The translations under genes were made by a program, and so were the position numbers. From CBDDIP01 sp965229005 (lineage in GTDB: Bacteria; Actinomycetota; Acidimicrobiia; Acidimicrobiales; Ilumatobacteraceae), in contig CBDDIP010000002.1 of assembly GCA_965229005.1 (NCBI GenBank), positions 2,728,001 through 2,792,000 of the forward strand: a DNA stretch of 64,000 nucleotides, read 5' to 3'. Within the stretch, counting starts at the first letter, position 1. Each line of letters begins with the position of its first letter. This document shows, in pieces, positions 6,242 to 14,091 of the stretch. The notes beneath the pieces are model-generated. The model was given only the letters and a program-made list of their open reading frames with translations, ran no database searches and had not been told where the DNA came from.

Positions 6242-6951
6242 ACAGACGCCGACGTCGAGCACTCCCGATCATCTCGGGAGTGCTCGTCGTCGCGCTCGCG
6301 TTCGCGCTCGTCTGGTGCTATCTCGCCGGCTTCCGCATCTACGTCGTTCGCACCGGTTCGATGTCACCCGGCTACCGGCCGGGCGATGCCGTGATCACGC
6401 GCGACCCCGGTCGTCTCGAGATCGGTGACGTGATCACCGTCGAACGCACGTCGGGACGGGACACGCTCGTCACCCACCGCATCGTTGCCATCGAGGGCAA
6501 CGCGATCACCACCAAGGGCGATGCCAACGACAGCGCCGACGCCGTGCCGGCCCGACGCGCCGACGTCGTCGGCAAGGTGGTTGCCGGTGTTCCCCGACTC
6601 GGCTACCTGTTGATCTTCCTGCGCCAACCCTCCGGAGCCGCGGCAGCGGTGATCATGATCGCGGCGGTCGTGCTGCTGTGGCAGCTCTTCTTCGGCTCGC
6701 CTGCGCCGCCCGCCGGCGCTCGCCGCAGGACGAACGCTCCGTCGGCCGTGCTCGTCAACGCGCCGCGCTGGAGCGATGTCGCCGACTCGCTCGACCAGGT
6801 GGTCGCGCAGCTGGTGGCCCAACGTGGCGGCGCCAGCCCGCCCGAGGCGGACCCGCCTCCGCCGTACCCGACGAGCACCACCGCCATCGATCTGGCATGG
6901 AGCGACGCCCTGCTCGACGACCTGGACATGCTGGTCACACGGCTCGCCTGA
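6238..6951 (+). CDS. SipW-type (ER-type) signal peptidase I
   Basis: A membrane serine protease expected to cleave the signal peptide of the TasA-like protein. It has an N-terminal helix (ISGVLVVALAFALVWCYLAG), the catalytic Ser in VRTGSMSPGYRPGD and a His in LVTHRIVAI where bacterial-type enzymes carry the Lys. That is the Ser-His arrangement of the SipW/ER group. A second helix (AAAVIMIAAVVLLWQLFF) and a Pro-rich and acidic C-terminal extension follow. The start is uncertain. CTG 6238 overlaps the upstream TGA as CTGA, GTG 6148 would overlap the TasA-like gene by 94 nt, and GTG 6280 would remove the basic cap of the first helix. Confidence 0.8.
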   Translation: MNRRRRRALPIISGVLVVALAFALVWCYLAGFRIYVVRTGSMSPGYRPGDAVITRDPGRLEIGDVITVERTSGRDTLVTHRIVAIEGNAITTKGDANDSADAVPARRADVVGKVVAGVPRLGYLLIFLRQPSGAAAAVIMIAAVVLLWQLFFGSPAPPAGARRRTNAPSAVLVNAPRWSDVADSLDQVVAQLVAQRGGASPPEADPPPPYPTSTTAIDLAWSDALLDDLDMLVTRLA

Positions 6952-6995
6952 GCCACTCCCTCAAGACGCGCACAGCAGGCGCCGATACCCCCTCC

Positions 6996-9686
6996 GTGCA
7001 ATTCGACGGGGCGGACGGGAACCGATTGCCGACCGTGCGCGCCCGTGCGCTGGTCGCGTGGGGCCTGGCCATCGCCGCGCTGGGGGCGTTGATCATCGTC
7101 CACTCGGTCACGATCGACACGCTCACCGGCGATGCGACCTACGCGCTGGTCAACGGCGGCGCCGGCATCGTCGGCCTGGTTGCCGTGCGTCGTCACAGCC
7201 GCGGCCGGCGGCTGGCGTGGACGCTCGTGTGCAGTGGTGTGCTCCTGAGCGCGCTCGGTGACACCACCTACGCGGCGTACCACTGGTCCAACGGATCGAT
7301 CCCGGACGTGTCGCTCGCCGACGTCTTCTGGCTGAGCTCGTACGTGGTCCTCTTCCTCGGCGTGCTGCGCCTGCTGGCGATCGGCGGTCGCACCCGCCGC
7401 GTCGACATCGACGGCATGCTCGACATGGGCGCGGTGGCGGTCGTTGCGACGATGGTGATCATGCAGTCGAACGCGTTCGACGTCATCGGCGACGACACGA
7501 TCCGCCCCCTCGTGCGCGTCGTGTGGGCCGCCTACCCGATCCTCGACGTCGCCCTGGTGGCCGTCGTCGCTCGCGCCATCGTCTCGCGCCGCACTCGCTC
7601 GCTGGCTGGCGCGTTGCTTGCCGCCGGCGCGGTGTGCTGGCTCGTCAGCGACTTCGCCTACATGCTCCTCGCCGACCCGGCCGCCACCTGGCTGATGGAC
7701 GCCGGCTGGATGGTCGGCTCGGCCACCATCGTCGCCGCTGCGTGGTGCCGCCCGATCGAACGCGACGTCGACGATGAGCTCGCCCTCGAACAGGTCGGCA
7801 AGGCCAGCGTCCTCCTCGGTCTGCTGCCCTTCCTCGCACCGTGGGCGATCCTGCTGTGGGCCCACTCGCGCGGGCGCAGCCCGAACCCGACGCCGATGTT
7901 CGTCTCCACCGCACTGCTCACCGCCTTCGCGTTCATCCGCACGATGCGCATGAGCCGCGTCAGCGTGCGCAACCAACGCCGCGTCCAGACGAGCCAGCGC
8001 TACTACTCGGCGCTCGCCGAACACTCGTCCGACGCGGTCGTCGTCGTCGACGCCAACCGGCGGATCATCACCGACACCCCGCGCCTCGCGGAGCTGCTCG
8101 GCTACCCCGGCACGCCCACGCGGGGCATCGATCTGCTGCAGCTCGTCCACATCGACGACGCGTACATCGCCACCGTTGCCTTCCAGCAGAGCCTCGACGC
8201 GCCCGGCCGCGTTCACGAGCTGGAGCTGCGTCTGAACCACGCTGACGGTGAGGTGCGCTGGCTCTCGGCGAGGTCCATCAACCTCCTCGCCGACCCGGAC
8301 GTTGCCGGCGTGGTCGTCAACATCCACGACGTCACCGACCGCAAGGTGGCCGAGGAGCAGCTGTCGCACCAAGCGTTCCACGACACGCTCACCGGCCTGG
8401 CCAACCGCTCGCTCTTCCACGATCGCGTCGAGCACGCGCTGCGCCGCCACGCCCGCGTCGCCAGCGACGTCGCCCTCGTCTACCTCGACCTCGACGGCTT
8501 CAAGGGCGTCAACGACAGCCTCGGCCACGAAGCCGGCGACGCGGTTCTGCGCGAGACCGCGATCCGCCTCGCCGCCTGCGTTCGCTCGTCGGACACCGTC
8601 GCCCGCCTCGGCGGCGACGAGTTCGCGATCCTCGTCGAGCGCGCGTACCAGCCCTTCGAGGAGGCAGCAGCAATCGCCGAGCGCGTCCTCGATGCACTGC
8701 GCGTTCCGATCGAGGTCGCCGACCAACTGGTCATCGTCACCGGAAGTCTCGGCATCGCACTCGGCGACGAGCACTCCTCCGGTTCGTCGCTGCTGCGCGA
8801 CGCCGACGTCGCCATGTATCGCGCGAAGGCCACCGGCAAGGCGCGCTGGGTGGTGTACGACCCGGCGATGCGCGTCGAAGTGGTCGAGCGTCGCCAGCTG
8901 GAGAACGACCTCCTCCACGCGTTGGAGCTGCAGCAGTTCGACGTCATGTACCAGCCCATCATCGAGCTGGAGAGCGAACGCATCGTCGGCTTCGAGGCGC
9001 TGCTGCGCTGGCACCACCCCGAGCTCGGCCTCGTCGGCCCCGACCGGTTCATCCCGATCCTCGAGGACAACGGCCTGATCGTCCCCGTCGGCTCGTGGGT
9101 GCTGGAGCGCGCCTGCCAGCAAGCGGTCGTCTGGCGCGACCGCCACGCGTGGGAACCGAACCTGACGATGGCCGTCAACCTGTCGACCCGCCAGATCGCG
9201 TGGACCGACCTCGTCAGCGACGTGCAGCGAGTCCTCGACAGCACCGGCCTGGCGCCCTCGTCGCTCGTCCTGGAGATGACCGAGACCGCACTCGTGCAAG
9301 ACGCCGGCCTCGCCGCGCAACGCCTGCACGAGCTGCGCGAGCTCGGGGTGCGCATCGCCGTCGACGACTTCGGCACCGGCTACTCGTCGCTCAGCTACCT
9401 GCGCCAGTTCCCGATCGACATCCTCAAGATCGACCGCTCGTTCGTCAACACGATCACCGACAAGACGCAGATCCCGGCCATCGTGCGCGGCCTGCTCGAT
9501 CTCGGCAAGACCCTGGAGCTGGAGACGATCGCCGAGGGCATCGAGCTCGGCGTGCAGCGCGACCGCCTTGTCGACGAGGACTGCCGCCTCGGTCAGGGCT
9601 TCCTGTTCTCCCGGCCGATCTCCGCGGCCGACGCCGGCGAGCTGCTGGCCAGAGCCCGCTCGGTTTCACCGGCACCTCAGGGGTAG
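6996..9686 (+). CDS. membrane PAS-GGDEF-EAL protein (cyclic-di-GMP turnover)
   Basis: An 896-residue integral membrane enzyme predicted to make and degrade cyclic di-GMP. About 320 N-terminal residues form 8-9 hydrophobic helices of an unrecognised sensor domain. A PAS domain follows (about 333-460, ALAEHSSDAVVVVDANRR), then a GGDEF domain with an intact RLGGDEFAIL near 539, then an EAL domain with an intact GFEALLRWHHP near 666 and DDFGTGYSSLSYL. Both active sites look complete. Start GTG 6996 is chosen, but TTG 7026 and GTG 7035 are alternatives. It follows the TasA/SipW pair on the same strand, which hints at a biofilm link. Confidence 0.88.
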   Translation: MQFDGADGNRLPTVRARALVAWGLAIAALGALIIVHSVTIDTLTGDATYALVNGGAGIVGLVAVRRHSRGRRLAWTLVCSGVLLSALGDTTYAAYHWSNGSIPDVSLADVFWLSSYVVLFLGVLRLLAIGGRTRRVDIDGMLDMGAVAVVATMVIMQSNAFDVIGDDTIRPLVRVVWAAYPILDVALVAVVARAIVSRRTRSLAGALLAAGAVCWLVSDFAYMLLADPAATWLMDAGWMVGSATIVAAAWCRPIERDVDDELALEQVGKASVLLGLLPFLAPWAILLWAHSRGRSPNPTPMFVSTALLTAFAFIRTMRMSRVSVRNQRRVQTSQRYYSALAEHSSDAVVVVDANRRIITDTPRLAELLGYPGTPTRGIDLLQLVHIDDAYIATVAFQQSLDAPGRVHELELRLNHADGEVRWLSARSINLLADPDVAGVVVNIHDVTDRKVAEEQLSHQAFHDTLTGLANRSLFHDRVEHALRRHARVASDVALVYLDLDGFKGVNDSLGHEAGDAVLRETAIRLAACVRSSDTVARLGGDEFAILVERAYQPFEEAAAIAERVLDALRVPIEVADQLVIVTGSLGIALGDEHSSGSSLLRDADVAMYRAKATGKARWVVYDPAMRVEVVERRQLENDLLHALELQQFDVMYQPIIELESERIVGFEALLRWHHPELGLVGPDRFIPILEDNGLIVPVGSWVLERACQQAVVWRDRHAWEPNLTMAVNLSTRQIAWTDLVSDVQRVLDSTGLAPSSLVLEMTETALVQDAGLAAQRLHELRELGVRIAVDDFGTGYSSLSYLRQFPIDILKIDRSFVNTITDKTQIPAIVRGLLDLGKTLELETIAEGIELGVQRDRLVDEDCRLGQGFLFSRPISAADAGELLARARSVSPAPQG

Positions 9687-9694
9687 CGGTCCGG

Positions 9695-10495
9695 TCAACG
9701 TGCGTACGTGCGCACCAGGACGTCGACGTCGACCTCCGTTGCCGAGTGCCACACCCGCTCGCGGCGGGACTCGTCGGTGCTCCACCAGTACGGCGTCATC
9801 TGCAGCAGCTGCAACCGTTGCTCCTCGTGCGGCAACGGCAGCGTGAAACGCACCGCTCGCTCGGCAGACACACGCCACGTCCCGTGTTCGTCGTCGGGCG
9901 GCTCACGATGGTCTCGCGGTGATTCGTAGATCAGTTCCTTCAGCTGACGCAGATGGCCCGAGCCCGGTGAGGCGACGACGATCACCCCATCGGTGCGCAG
10001 CACCCGCCCCATCTCGACGAAGTCGCGCGGTGAGAACACGCTCACCACCGCGTCGAACTCGCCGTCGTCGAACGGCAGCACATGCGCGGATGCGACGGCG
10101 TAGCGATGGTCGCGGTGGCGACGCGCCGCCAGCCGCACCGCCACCTTGCTGATGTCGATCCCGATGCCGGCCGCACCGCTGCGCTCGGTGATCGCGGCGA
10201 GGTACGTGCCTTCGCCGCACCCGCTGTCGAGCACCACCTGCGGCGAGTGAACGGCGATCGCAGCGGCGAGGGCGTCGTGCACCGGGCGGTACGCCCCCGT
10301 GTCGAACAGCTCACGCCTGGCCCGCACCATCCGGTCGTCGTCGCCCGCCGGTTTGCTCTTCAAGCGGCCCGCCGGCAGCAGGTTGACGTAGCCCTCACGG
10401 GCGACGTCGAAGCGGTGCCCGTCGGCGCACGCGAGCGACGCGCCATCGAGCGTCAGCGCCTGCTTGCACGTCGGGCATCGAAAAGCGGGGCTCAC
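9695..10495 (-). CDS. RlmA-like 23S rRNA (guanine-N1) methyltransferase
   Basis: A SAM-dependent methyltransferase of the RlmA family. The N-terminal zinc knuckle reads CPTCKQ and then CADGHRFDVAREGYVNLL, the family hallmark. A Rossmann fold follows with VVLDSGCGEGTYLAAI as the SAM-binding glycine loop. The start is uncertain: GTG 10495 (VSPAFRCPTC) matches the family length, while GTG 10525 adds ten residues encoded by a hairpin. Its 3' end converges with the GGDEF/EAL gene, with 8 nt between stops. Related sequences include antibiotic-resistance methyltransferases, but nothing here points to that role. Confidence 0.85.
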   Translation of the reverse strand: MSPAFRCPTCKQALTLDGASLACADGHRFDVAREGYVNLLPAGRLKSKPAGDDDRMVRARRELFDTGAYRPVHDALAAAIAVHSPQVVLDSGCGEGTYLAAITERSGAAGIGIDISKVAVRLAARRHRDHRYAVASAHVLPFDDGEFDAVVSVFSPRDFVEMGRVLRTDGVIVVASPGSGHLRQLKELIYESPRDHREPPDDEHGTWRVSAERAVRFTLPLPHEEQRLQLLQMTPYWWSTDESRRERVWHSATEVDVDVLVRTYAR

Positions 10496-10522
10496 CGGGG
10501 GAGACCGTAGTGAGCCCCGCTT
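10483..10522 (-). terminator. 13-bp hairpin between the 57-residue membrane protein and RlmA
   Basis: The arms 10483-10495 and 10510-10522 (AAGCGGGGCTCAC and its exact complement) form a perfect 13-bp stem with a 14-nt loop. On the minus strand it is followed by TTTT only in part (GCTTTTCG), so it may be a weak terminator for the upstream operon. The preferred RlmA start codon lies within its 3' arm, so it could also hide that start. Confidence 0.6.
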
Positions 10523-10534
10523 CACGAACCGGGG

Positions 10535-10708
10535 TTACGTGTGCGAGCTGCGCATCTGCCCGACGAGGAACGCGATGGCCACGACGAACAGGATGATGCC
10601 GACCGACGCCAGCCAGAAGATGCCTTGGATGAGCCCACCGATGCCGACGACGGCGGCAGCGAGCACGAGGAGCACGAGGACGATCATGCCCATCACGTAC
10701 CCGCTCAC
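10535..10708 (-). CDS. small membrane protein, 57 residues
   Basis: Begins at GTG 10708, overlapping the stop of the TauE-like gene (GTGA). It is almost wholly hydrophobic: one helix at about residues 7-25 (GMIVLVLLVLAAAVVGIGG) and a second at about 29-50 (WLASVGIILFVVAIAFLV), with a short polar tail QMRSSHT. This resembles small hydrophobic proteins of the YqaE/lmo0937 kind. The function is unknown. The tight coupling suggests it is made together with the exporter. Confidence 0.6.
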   Translation of the reverse strand: MSGYVMGMIVLVLLVLAAAVVGIGGLIQGIFWLASVGIILFVVAIAFLVGQMRSSHT

Positions 10709-11475
10709 TTGAACAGGTAGACGACCGCGACGATCAGGCCGAACGTGACCACGAACGCCCGCAGCTTGGCGGGCGGCACCTTGCCCGCCAGCCGCCCACC
10801 GAGGTTGCCGCCGACGAGGCTGGCCGGCGCCATCACCGCCACGAGGCTCCACTCGACGTTGCCCTTGAACACGAGGAACGCAGCAGCACAGACGTTGACC
10901 ACGATCGACAGCAGTTGCTTGACCGCGTTCACCTGCGTCAGCGACCGGTCGGAGAAAAGGCCGAGGACAGCCATCAACATGATCCCCAGGCCGGCACCGA
11001 AGTAGCCCCCGTACACCGCCGCCACGCCCACCGTGCCGAGCTCGAGCAGGCGGTGCTCCTGGCGCGGCTCGCCCTCCTTGCCACGCCCGAACAGCCACGC
11101 GCGCATCCGCGTCTGCAGCGCCAGCAGGATGCAGGCGGCGAGGATCAGGAACGGCACGATCTGACGGAACGCCGCCTCGCTGCTGACGACGAGCAGGACC
11201 GAACCGGCCAACCCACCGAAGGCGGACACGATCAGCTGCGGCCGCAGCTCGTTGCTGAGCCCGCTGAGCTCCTTGCGCTGCGCATACGTGCCACCGATGT
11301 ATCCGGGGCACAACGACACGGTGTTGGTGGCGTTGGCGATCTTCGTCGGCACGCCGAGCGCGGTCATCACCGGGAACGAGATCAGCGTGCCGCCACCGGC
11401 GATCGCGTTGACCACGCCGGCTCCGATCGCCGCGCCGCCACATGCCACATGCGCCCACGCGCTGAGATCCGTCAC
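10705..11475 (-). CDS. TauE/SafE-family sulfite/anion exporter
   Basis: A 256-residue integral membrane permease of the TauE/SafE family, whose members move sulfite, sulfoacetate or similar anions. About 8 hydrophobic helices are visible. The first family repeat shows NAIAGGGTLISFPVM, and the second shows YGGYFGAGLGIMLMAVLG, the usual paired Gly-rich motifs. GTG 11475 (VTDLSAWAH) is chosen because it lies 7 nt after the P450 stop. The longer frame start would overlap that gene. The substrate is not evident from context. Confidence 0.85.
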   Translation of the reverse strand: MTDLSAWAHVACGGAAIGAGVVNAIAGGGTLISFPVMTALGVPTKIANATNTVSLCPGYIGGTYAQRKELSGLSNELRPQLIVSAFGGLAGSVLLVVSSEAAFRQIVPFLILAACILLALQTRMRAWLFGRGKEGEPRQEHRLLELGTVGVAAVYGGYFGAGLGIMLMAVLGLFSDRSLTQVNAVKQLLSIVVNVCAAAFLVFKGNVEWSLVAVMAPASLVGGNLGGRLAGKVPPAKLRAFVVTFGLIVAVVYLFK

Positions 11476-11482
11476 TGCACCA

Positions 11483-12691
11483 TCATGACGGGGAGACGAC
11501 GAGCGACTCCAAACCACGGATGACGAACGCCGGCTGGTACGTCGGCTCGACGAGCAGTTGCAGGCCGGGCACCTGCGTCACGAGCTGCTGCACGCTGGCC
11601 TCCAGCTCCAGACGCGCCAGCGGAGCACCGATGCAGAAGTGGATGCCGCCGCCGAAGCCGACGTGCGTCGCGTCGCCGCGGCCGGCGATGAACTTCGTCG
11701 GATCGGCGAAGTGCTGCGGATCGCGGTTGGCGGCGCCGAACAGCATCGCCACCTGCTCGCCAACGCGCAGCGGCTGACCGCCGATCTCGACGCCCTCGTC
11801 GAGCACCCAGCGCTCGAACAGCTGCAGCGGTGAGTCCCAGCGGATCATCTCCTCGATCACCGTGCGCGCCGTCACCCCGCCGTCGACCACGTGCTGCCAC
11901 TCGTCGCGGTGGCGCATCAGCGCACGCGTGCCGTTGCCGAGGGTGTTCACCGTCGCCTCGTGCCCGGCGTTGAGCAGCACGATCACCGTGCACAGGATCT
12001 CGTCCACCGTCAGCTGCGCGCCCGCCTCCTCGACGGCCACCAGCTGCGACAGCAGCGCCGCGTCGGGTCGTGCCCTCCGCTCGTCGATCAGCGCCTTCGT
12101 GTACGCGACGAACTCGGCGGCGGCCCGCTCGGCCGCGGCGCGAGTGGCGTCGGTGGCGGCGAGCTCGTAGATGCGCACGATCGCGTGCGACCAGTCGAGC
12201 AGCAGCGGCGTGTCCGATGCGGGCACGCCGAGCATGGCGCAGATCACGGCAACGGAGTACGGCTGCGCGTAGTCGGCGATGAGGTCGAACGACTCGCGCT
12301 CGACCAACGGTGCCAACCGCGTCGCGGCCTCGTGCTCGATCATCGGCCGCAGTGCTGCCACCGCCGATGGCGTGAACACCTTCGACACCAGCGAGCGGAT
12401 GCGGGTGTGATCCGGCGGCTCCAGGTTGAGCAGTGACCACCGCTCGCTCTCGGCGACGGCCGGCAAACCGCTGTACGGCACCGGCAGTCCGAGCTCCTCG
12501 TCGGTGTAGCGGTGGTGGTAGTCGCGCCCCAGCCGGCGGTCGCGCAGCGTCGACTGCACCAGTGCGTGCCGCGTGATCATCCACATCCCCGACGGCTCGT
12601 GGAAGAAGATCGGCGCGGCCTCCTGCAACGCTGCCAGCGTCGGGTACGGATCGGCGATGAACGCCAGGTCCGACGGATCGAACTGCGTCAT
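11483..12691 (-). CDS. cytochrome P450
   Basis: A 402-residue soluble bacterial P450 monooxygenase. It has the I-helix motif LLNAGHEATVNTLG near residue 240, the K-helix ExxR in EEMIRWDSP and the heme-ligand loop FGGGIHFCIGAPLARLE near residue 350, in which Cys is the proximal ligand. The ATG at 12691 is directly preceded by 14-nt tandem repeats. No ferredoxin or reductase gene is adjacent. The substrate is unknown. The amidohydrolase upstream and the exporter downstream are on the same strand and may be co-transcribed. Confidence 0.93.
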   Translation of the reverse strand: MTQFDPSDLAFIADPYPTLAALQEAAPIFFHEPSGMWMITRHALVQSTLRDRRLGRDYHHRYTDEELGLPVPYSGLPAVAESERWSLLNLEPPDHTRIRSLVSKVFTPSAVAALRPMIEHEAATRLAPLVERESFDLIADYAQPYSVAVICAMLGVPASDTPLLLDWSHAIVRIYELAATDATRAAAERAAAEFVAYTKALIDERRARPDAALLSQLVAVEEAGAQLTVDEILCTVIVLLNAGHEATVNTLGNGTRALMRHRDEWQHVVDGGVTARTVIEEMIRWDSPLQLFERWVLDEGVEIGGQPLRVGEQVAMLFGAANRDPQHFADPTKFIAGRGDATHVGFGGGIHFCIGAPLARLELEASVQQLVTQVPGLQLLVEPTYQPAFVIRGLESLVVSPS

Positions 12692-12733
12692 GTTGCCCAG
12701 CTCACGTTGCCCGGCTCATGTGGCCCGGCTCAT
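12692..12733 (-). repeat. three tandem 14-nt repeats before the P450 gene
   Basis: Three near-identical units (GTTGCCCAGCTCAC, GTTGCCCGGCTCAT, GTGGCCCGGCTCAT on the plus strand) fill 12692-12705, 12706-12719 and 12720-12733, followed by a partial GTTGC. They run through the stop codon of the amidohydrolase gene and cover the whole P450 leader. On the coding strand each unit reads rTGAGCcGGGC, so it supplies repeated ATG/GTG triplets just upstream of the true start. Confidence 0.8.
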
Positions 12734-14082
12734 GTTGCATAGTCCTGGATCGTCCGGCCGTGCGTGCGATCGGTGATCTCGCGGGCGCGAGCGCGGAACT
12801 CGGCCAGCAGCGCGTCGCGGTCGATGGTCAGCAGCTGGCGGTCGCGCATCAGCACCCGTCCGTCGACGATCGTGGTCTGCACGTCATCGGGGCGAACGCA
12901 CCACACCAGTGCGGCGGCGATGTCGTGCACCGGCTGGCAGTGGAAGCCGGAGAGGTCGACGAGGATCACGTCGGCCAGCGCGCCCTTCGAGAGCACCCCC
13001 AGCCGCCCACCCTGGCCGAGCACAGCGGCGCTGCCAGGCCCGGCCATCCGCAACGCCTCGACCGAGCGGAAGTCGGTGGCGTCGGCGCGCAGCTGCTTCT
13101 GCAGCGCCGCCGTGATGCGCATGTTCTCGAAGATGTCGAGCGTGTTGTTCGAGGCCGCCCCGTCGGTGCAGTAGCCGACCGGCACGCCGACCTCGGTCAG
13201 CGCCTGGATCGGCGTCAGCGGGCCGAGGGCGAACTTGAGGTACCCCTTCGGCCCGTGCGCCACGCCGACGCGGTCGCGGTACTCGGCGAGCAGCGGGATG
13301 TCCGACTCGATGATCCCGTTGCCGTGCGCGTTGATCAAGCCCGCGTCGAGCACGCCCGTCCGACGCAGCACCTCGATCGGGCTGATCCCGTGCAGGTCGA
13401 TGCTGCGTTGCGCCTGGGCGATGTCCTCCGATGCGTGCGTGTGCACGCGCACGCCCAACCGGCGGGCGTGGTCTGCCGCCGTGGCGAGGTCGGCGTCGTC
13501 GCACGTGTACGGCGCGTGCGGCGCCAACGAGGTGGTGATCCGCCCGCCTGCGGCGCCGTTCCACTGCTCGGCGAACGCCGCCGAGCCCTCGACCCCAGCG
13601 GGACCCTGCGAGCTGAAGAACGCCGACCCGAGGTTGGCGCGCATGCCGCTGTCGATCACCGCGCGAGCCGCCTCGTGCATGAAGAAGTAGTGATCGGCGA
13701 ACGTCGTCACGCCGCTCTCGATCATCTCCGCTGCGGCCACCAGCGTGCCGAGGTACACGTCGTGCTCGCCGACGTTGACCTCCATCGGCCAGATGTAGTC
13801 GTTGAACCAGGCGCCCACCTCCACGTCCTCGGCCGATCCGCGCAGGAACGTCATCGCCGCGTGGCAGTGGGTGTTGATCAACCCCGGCATGGCGATCAGC
13901 CCGCGTGCCTGGATCGTCTCACGCGCCGGCGGTGCGGTTGGTCCGTCAGGCCCGATGCTGACGATCTGGTTGCCGCGGATGCCGATCGTCGTCCCTGGCG
14001 CGAACGTCGCCGTGTCGCCCTCGGTGGAGACGAGCGCGGTGCACCCGACGATGGCCAGGTCCAGCTCGGTGGCGTCGTCCAT
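12730..14082 (-). CDS. amidohydrolase of the MTA/SAH deaminase (TRZ/ATZ) group
   Basis: A 450-residue metal-dependent deaminase or chlorohydrolase. Metal ligands are visible in INTHCHAAMT (HxH), HTHASED and YCTDGAASNNTLD. PHAPYTC lies in the substrate-binding region. These motifs match 5-methylthioadenosine/S-adenosylhomocysteine deaminases and triazine hydrolases. At the usual AHC metal site it has NAHGNGI (His-Gly instead of His-Cys), which leaves the His ligand intact. It sits 9 nt after the LtrA gene and before the P450. The exact substrate cannot be assigned from sequence alone. Confidence 0.85.
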   Translation of the reverse strand: MDDATELDLAIVGCTALVSTEGDTATFAPGTTIGIRGNQIVSIGPDGPTAPPARETIQARGLIAMPGLINTHCHAAMTFLRGSAEDVEVGAWFNDYIWPMEVNVGEHDVYLGTLVAAAEMIESGVTTFADHYFFMHEAARAVIDSGMRANLGSAFFSSQGPAGVEGSAAFAEQWNGAAGGRITTSLAPHAPYTCDDADLATAADHARRLGVRVHTHASEDIAQAQRSIDLHGISPIEVLRRTGVLDAGLINAHGNGIIESDIPLLAEYRDRVGVAHGPKGYLKFALGPLTPIQALTEVGVPVGYCTDGAASNNTLDIFENMRITAALQKQLRADATDFRSVEALRMAGPGSAAVLGQGGRLGVLSKGALADVILVDLSGFHCQPVHDIAAALVWCVRPDDVQTTIVDGRVLMRDRQLLTIDRDALLAEFRARAREITDRTHGRTIQDYAT

Positions 14083-14091
14083 CGCCCGAAC

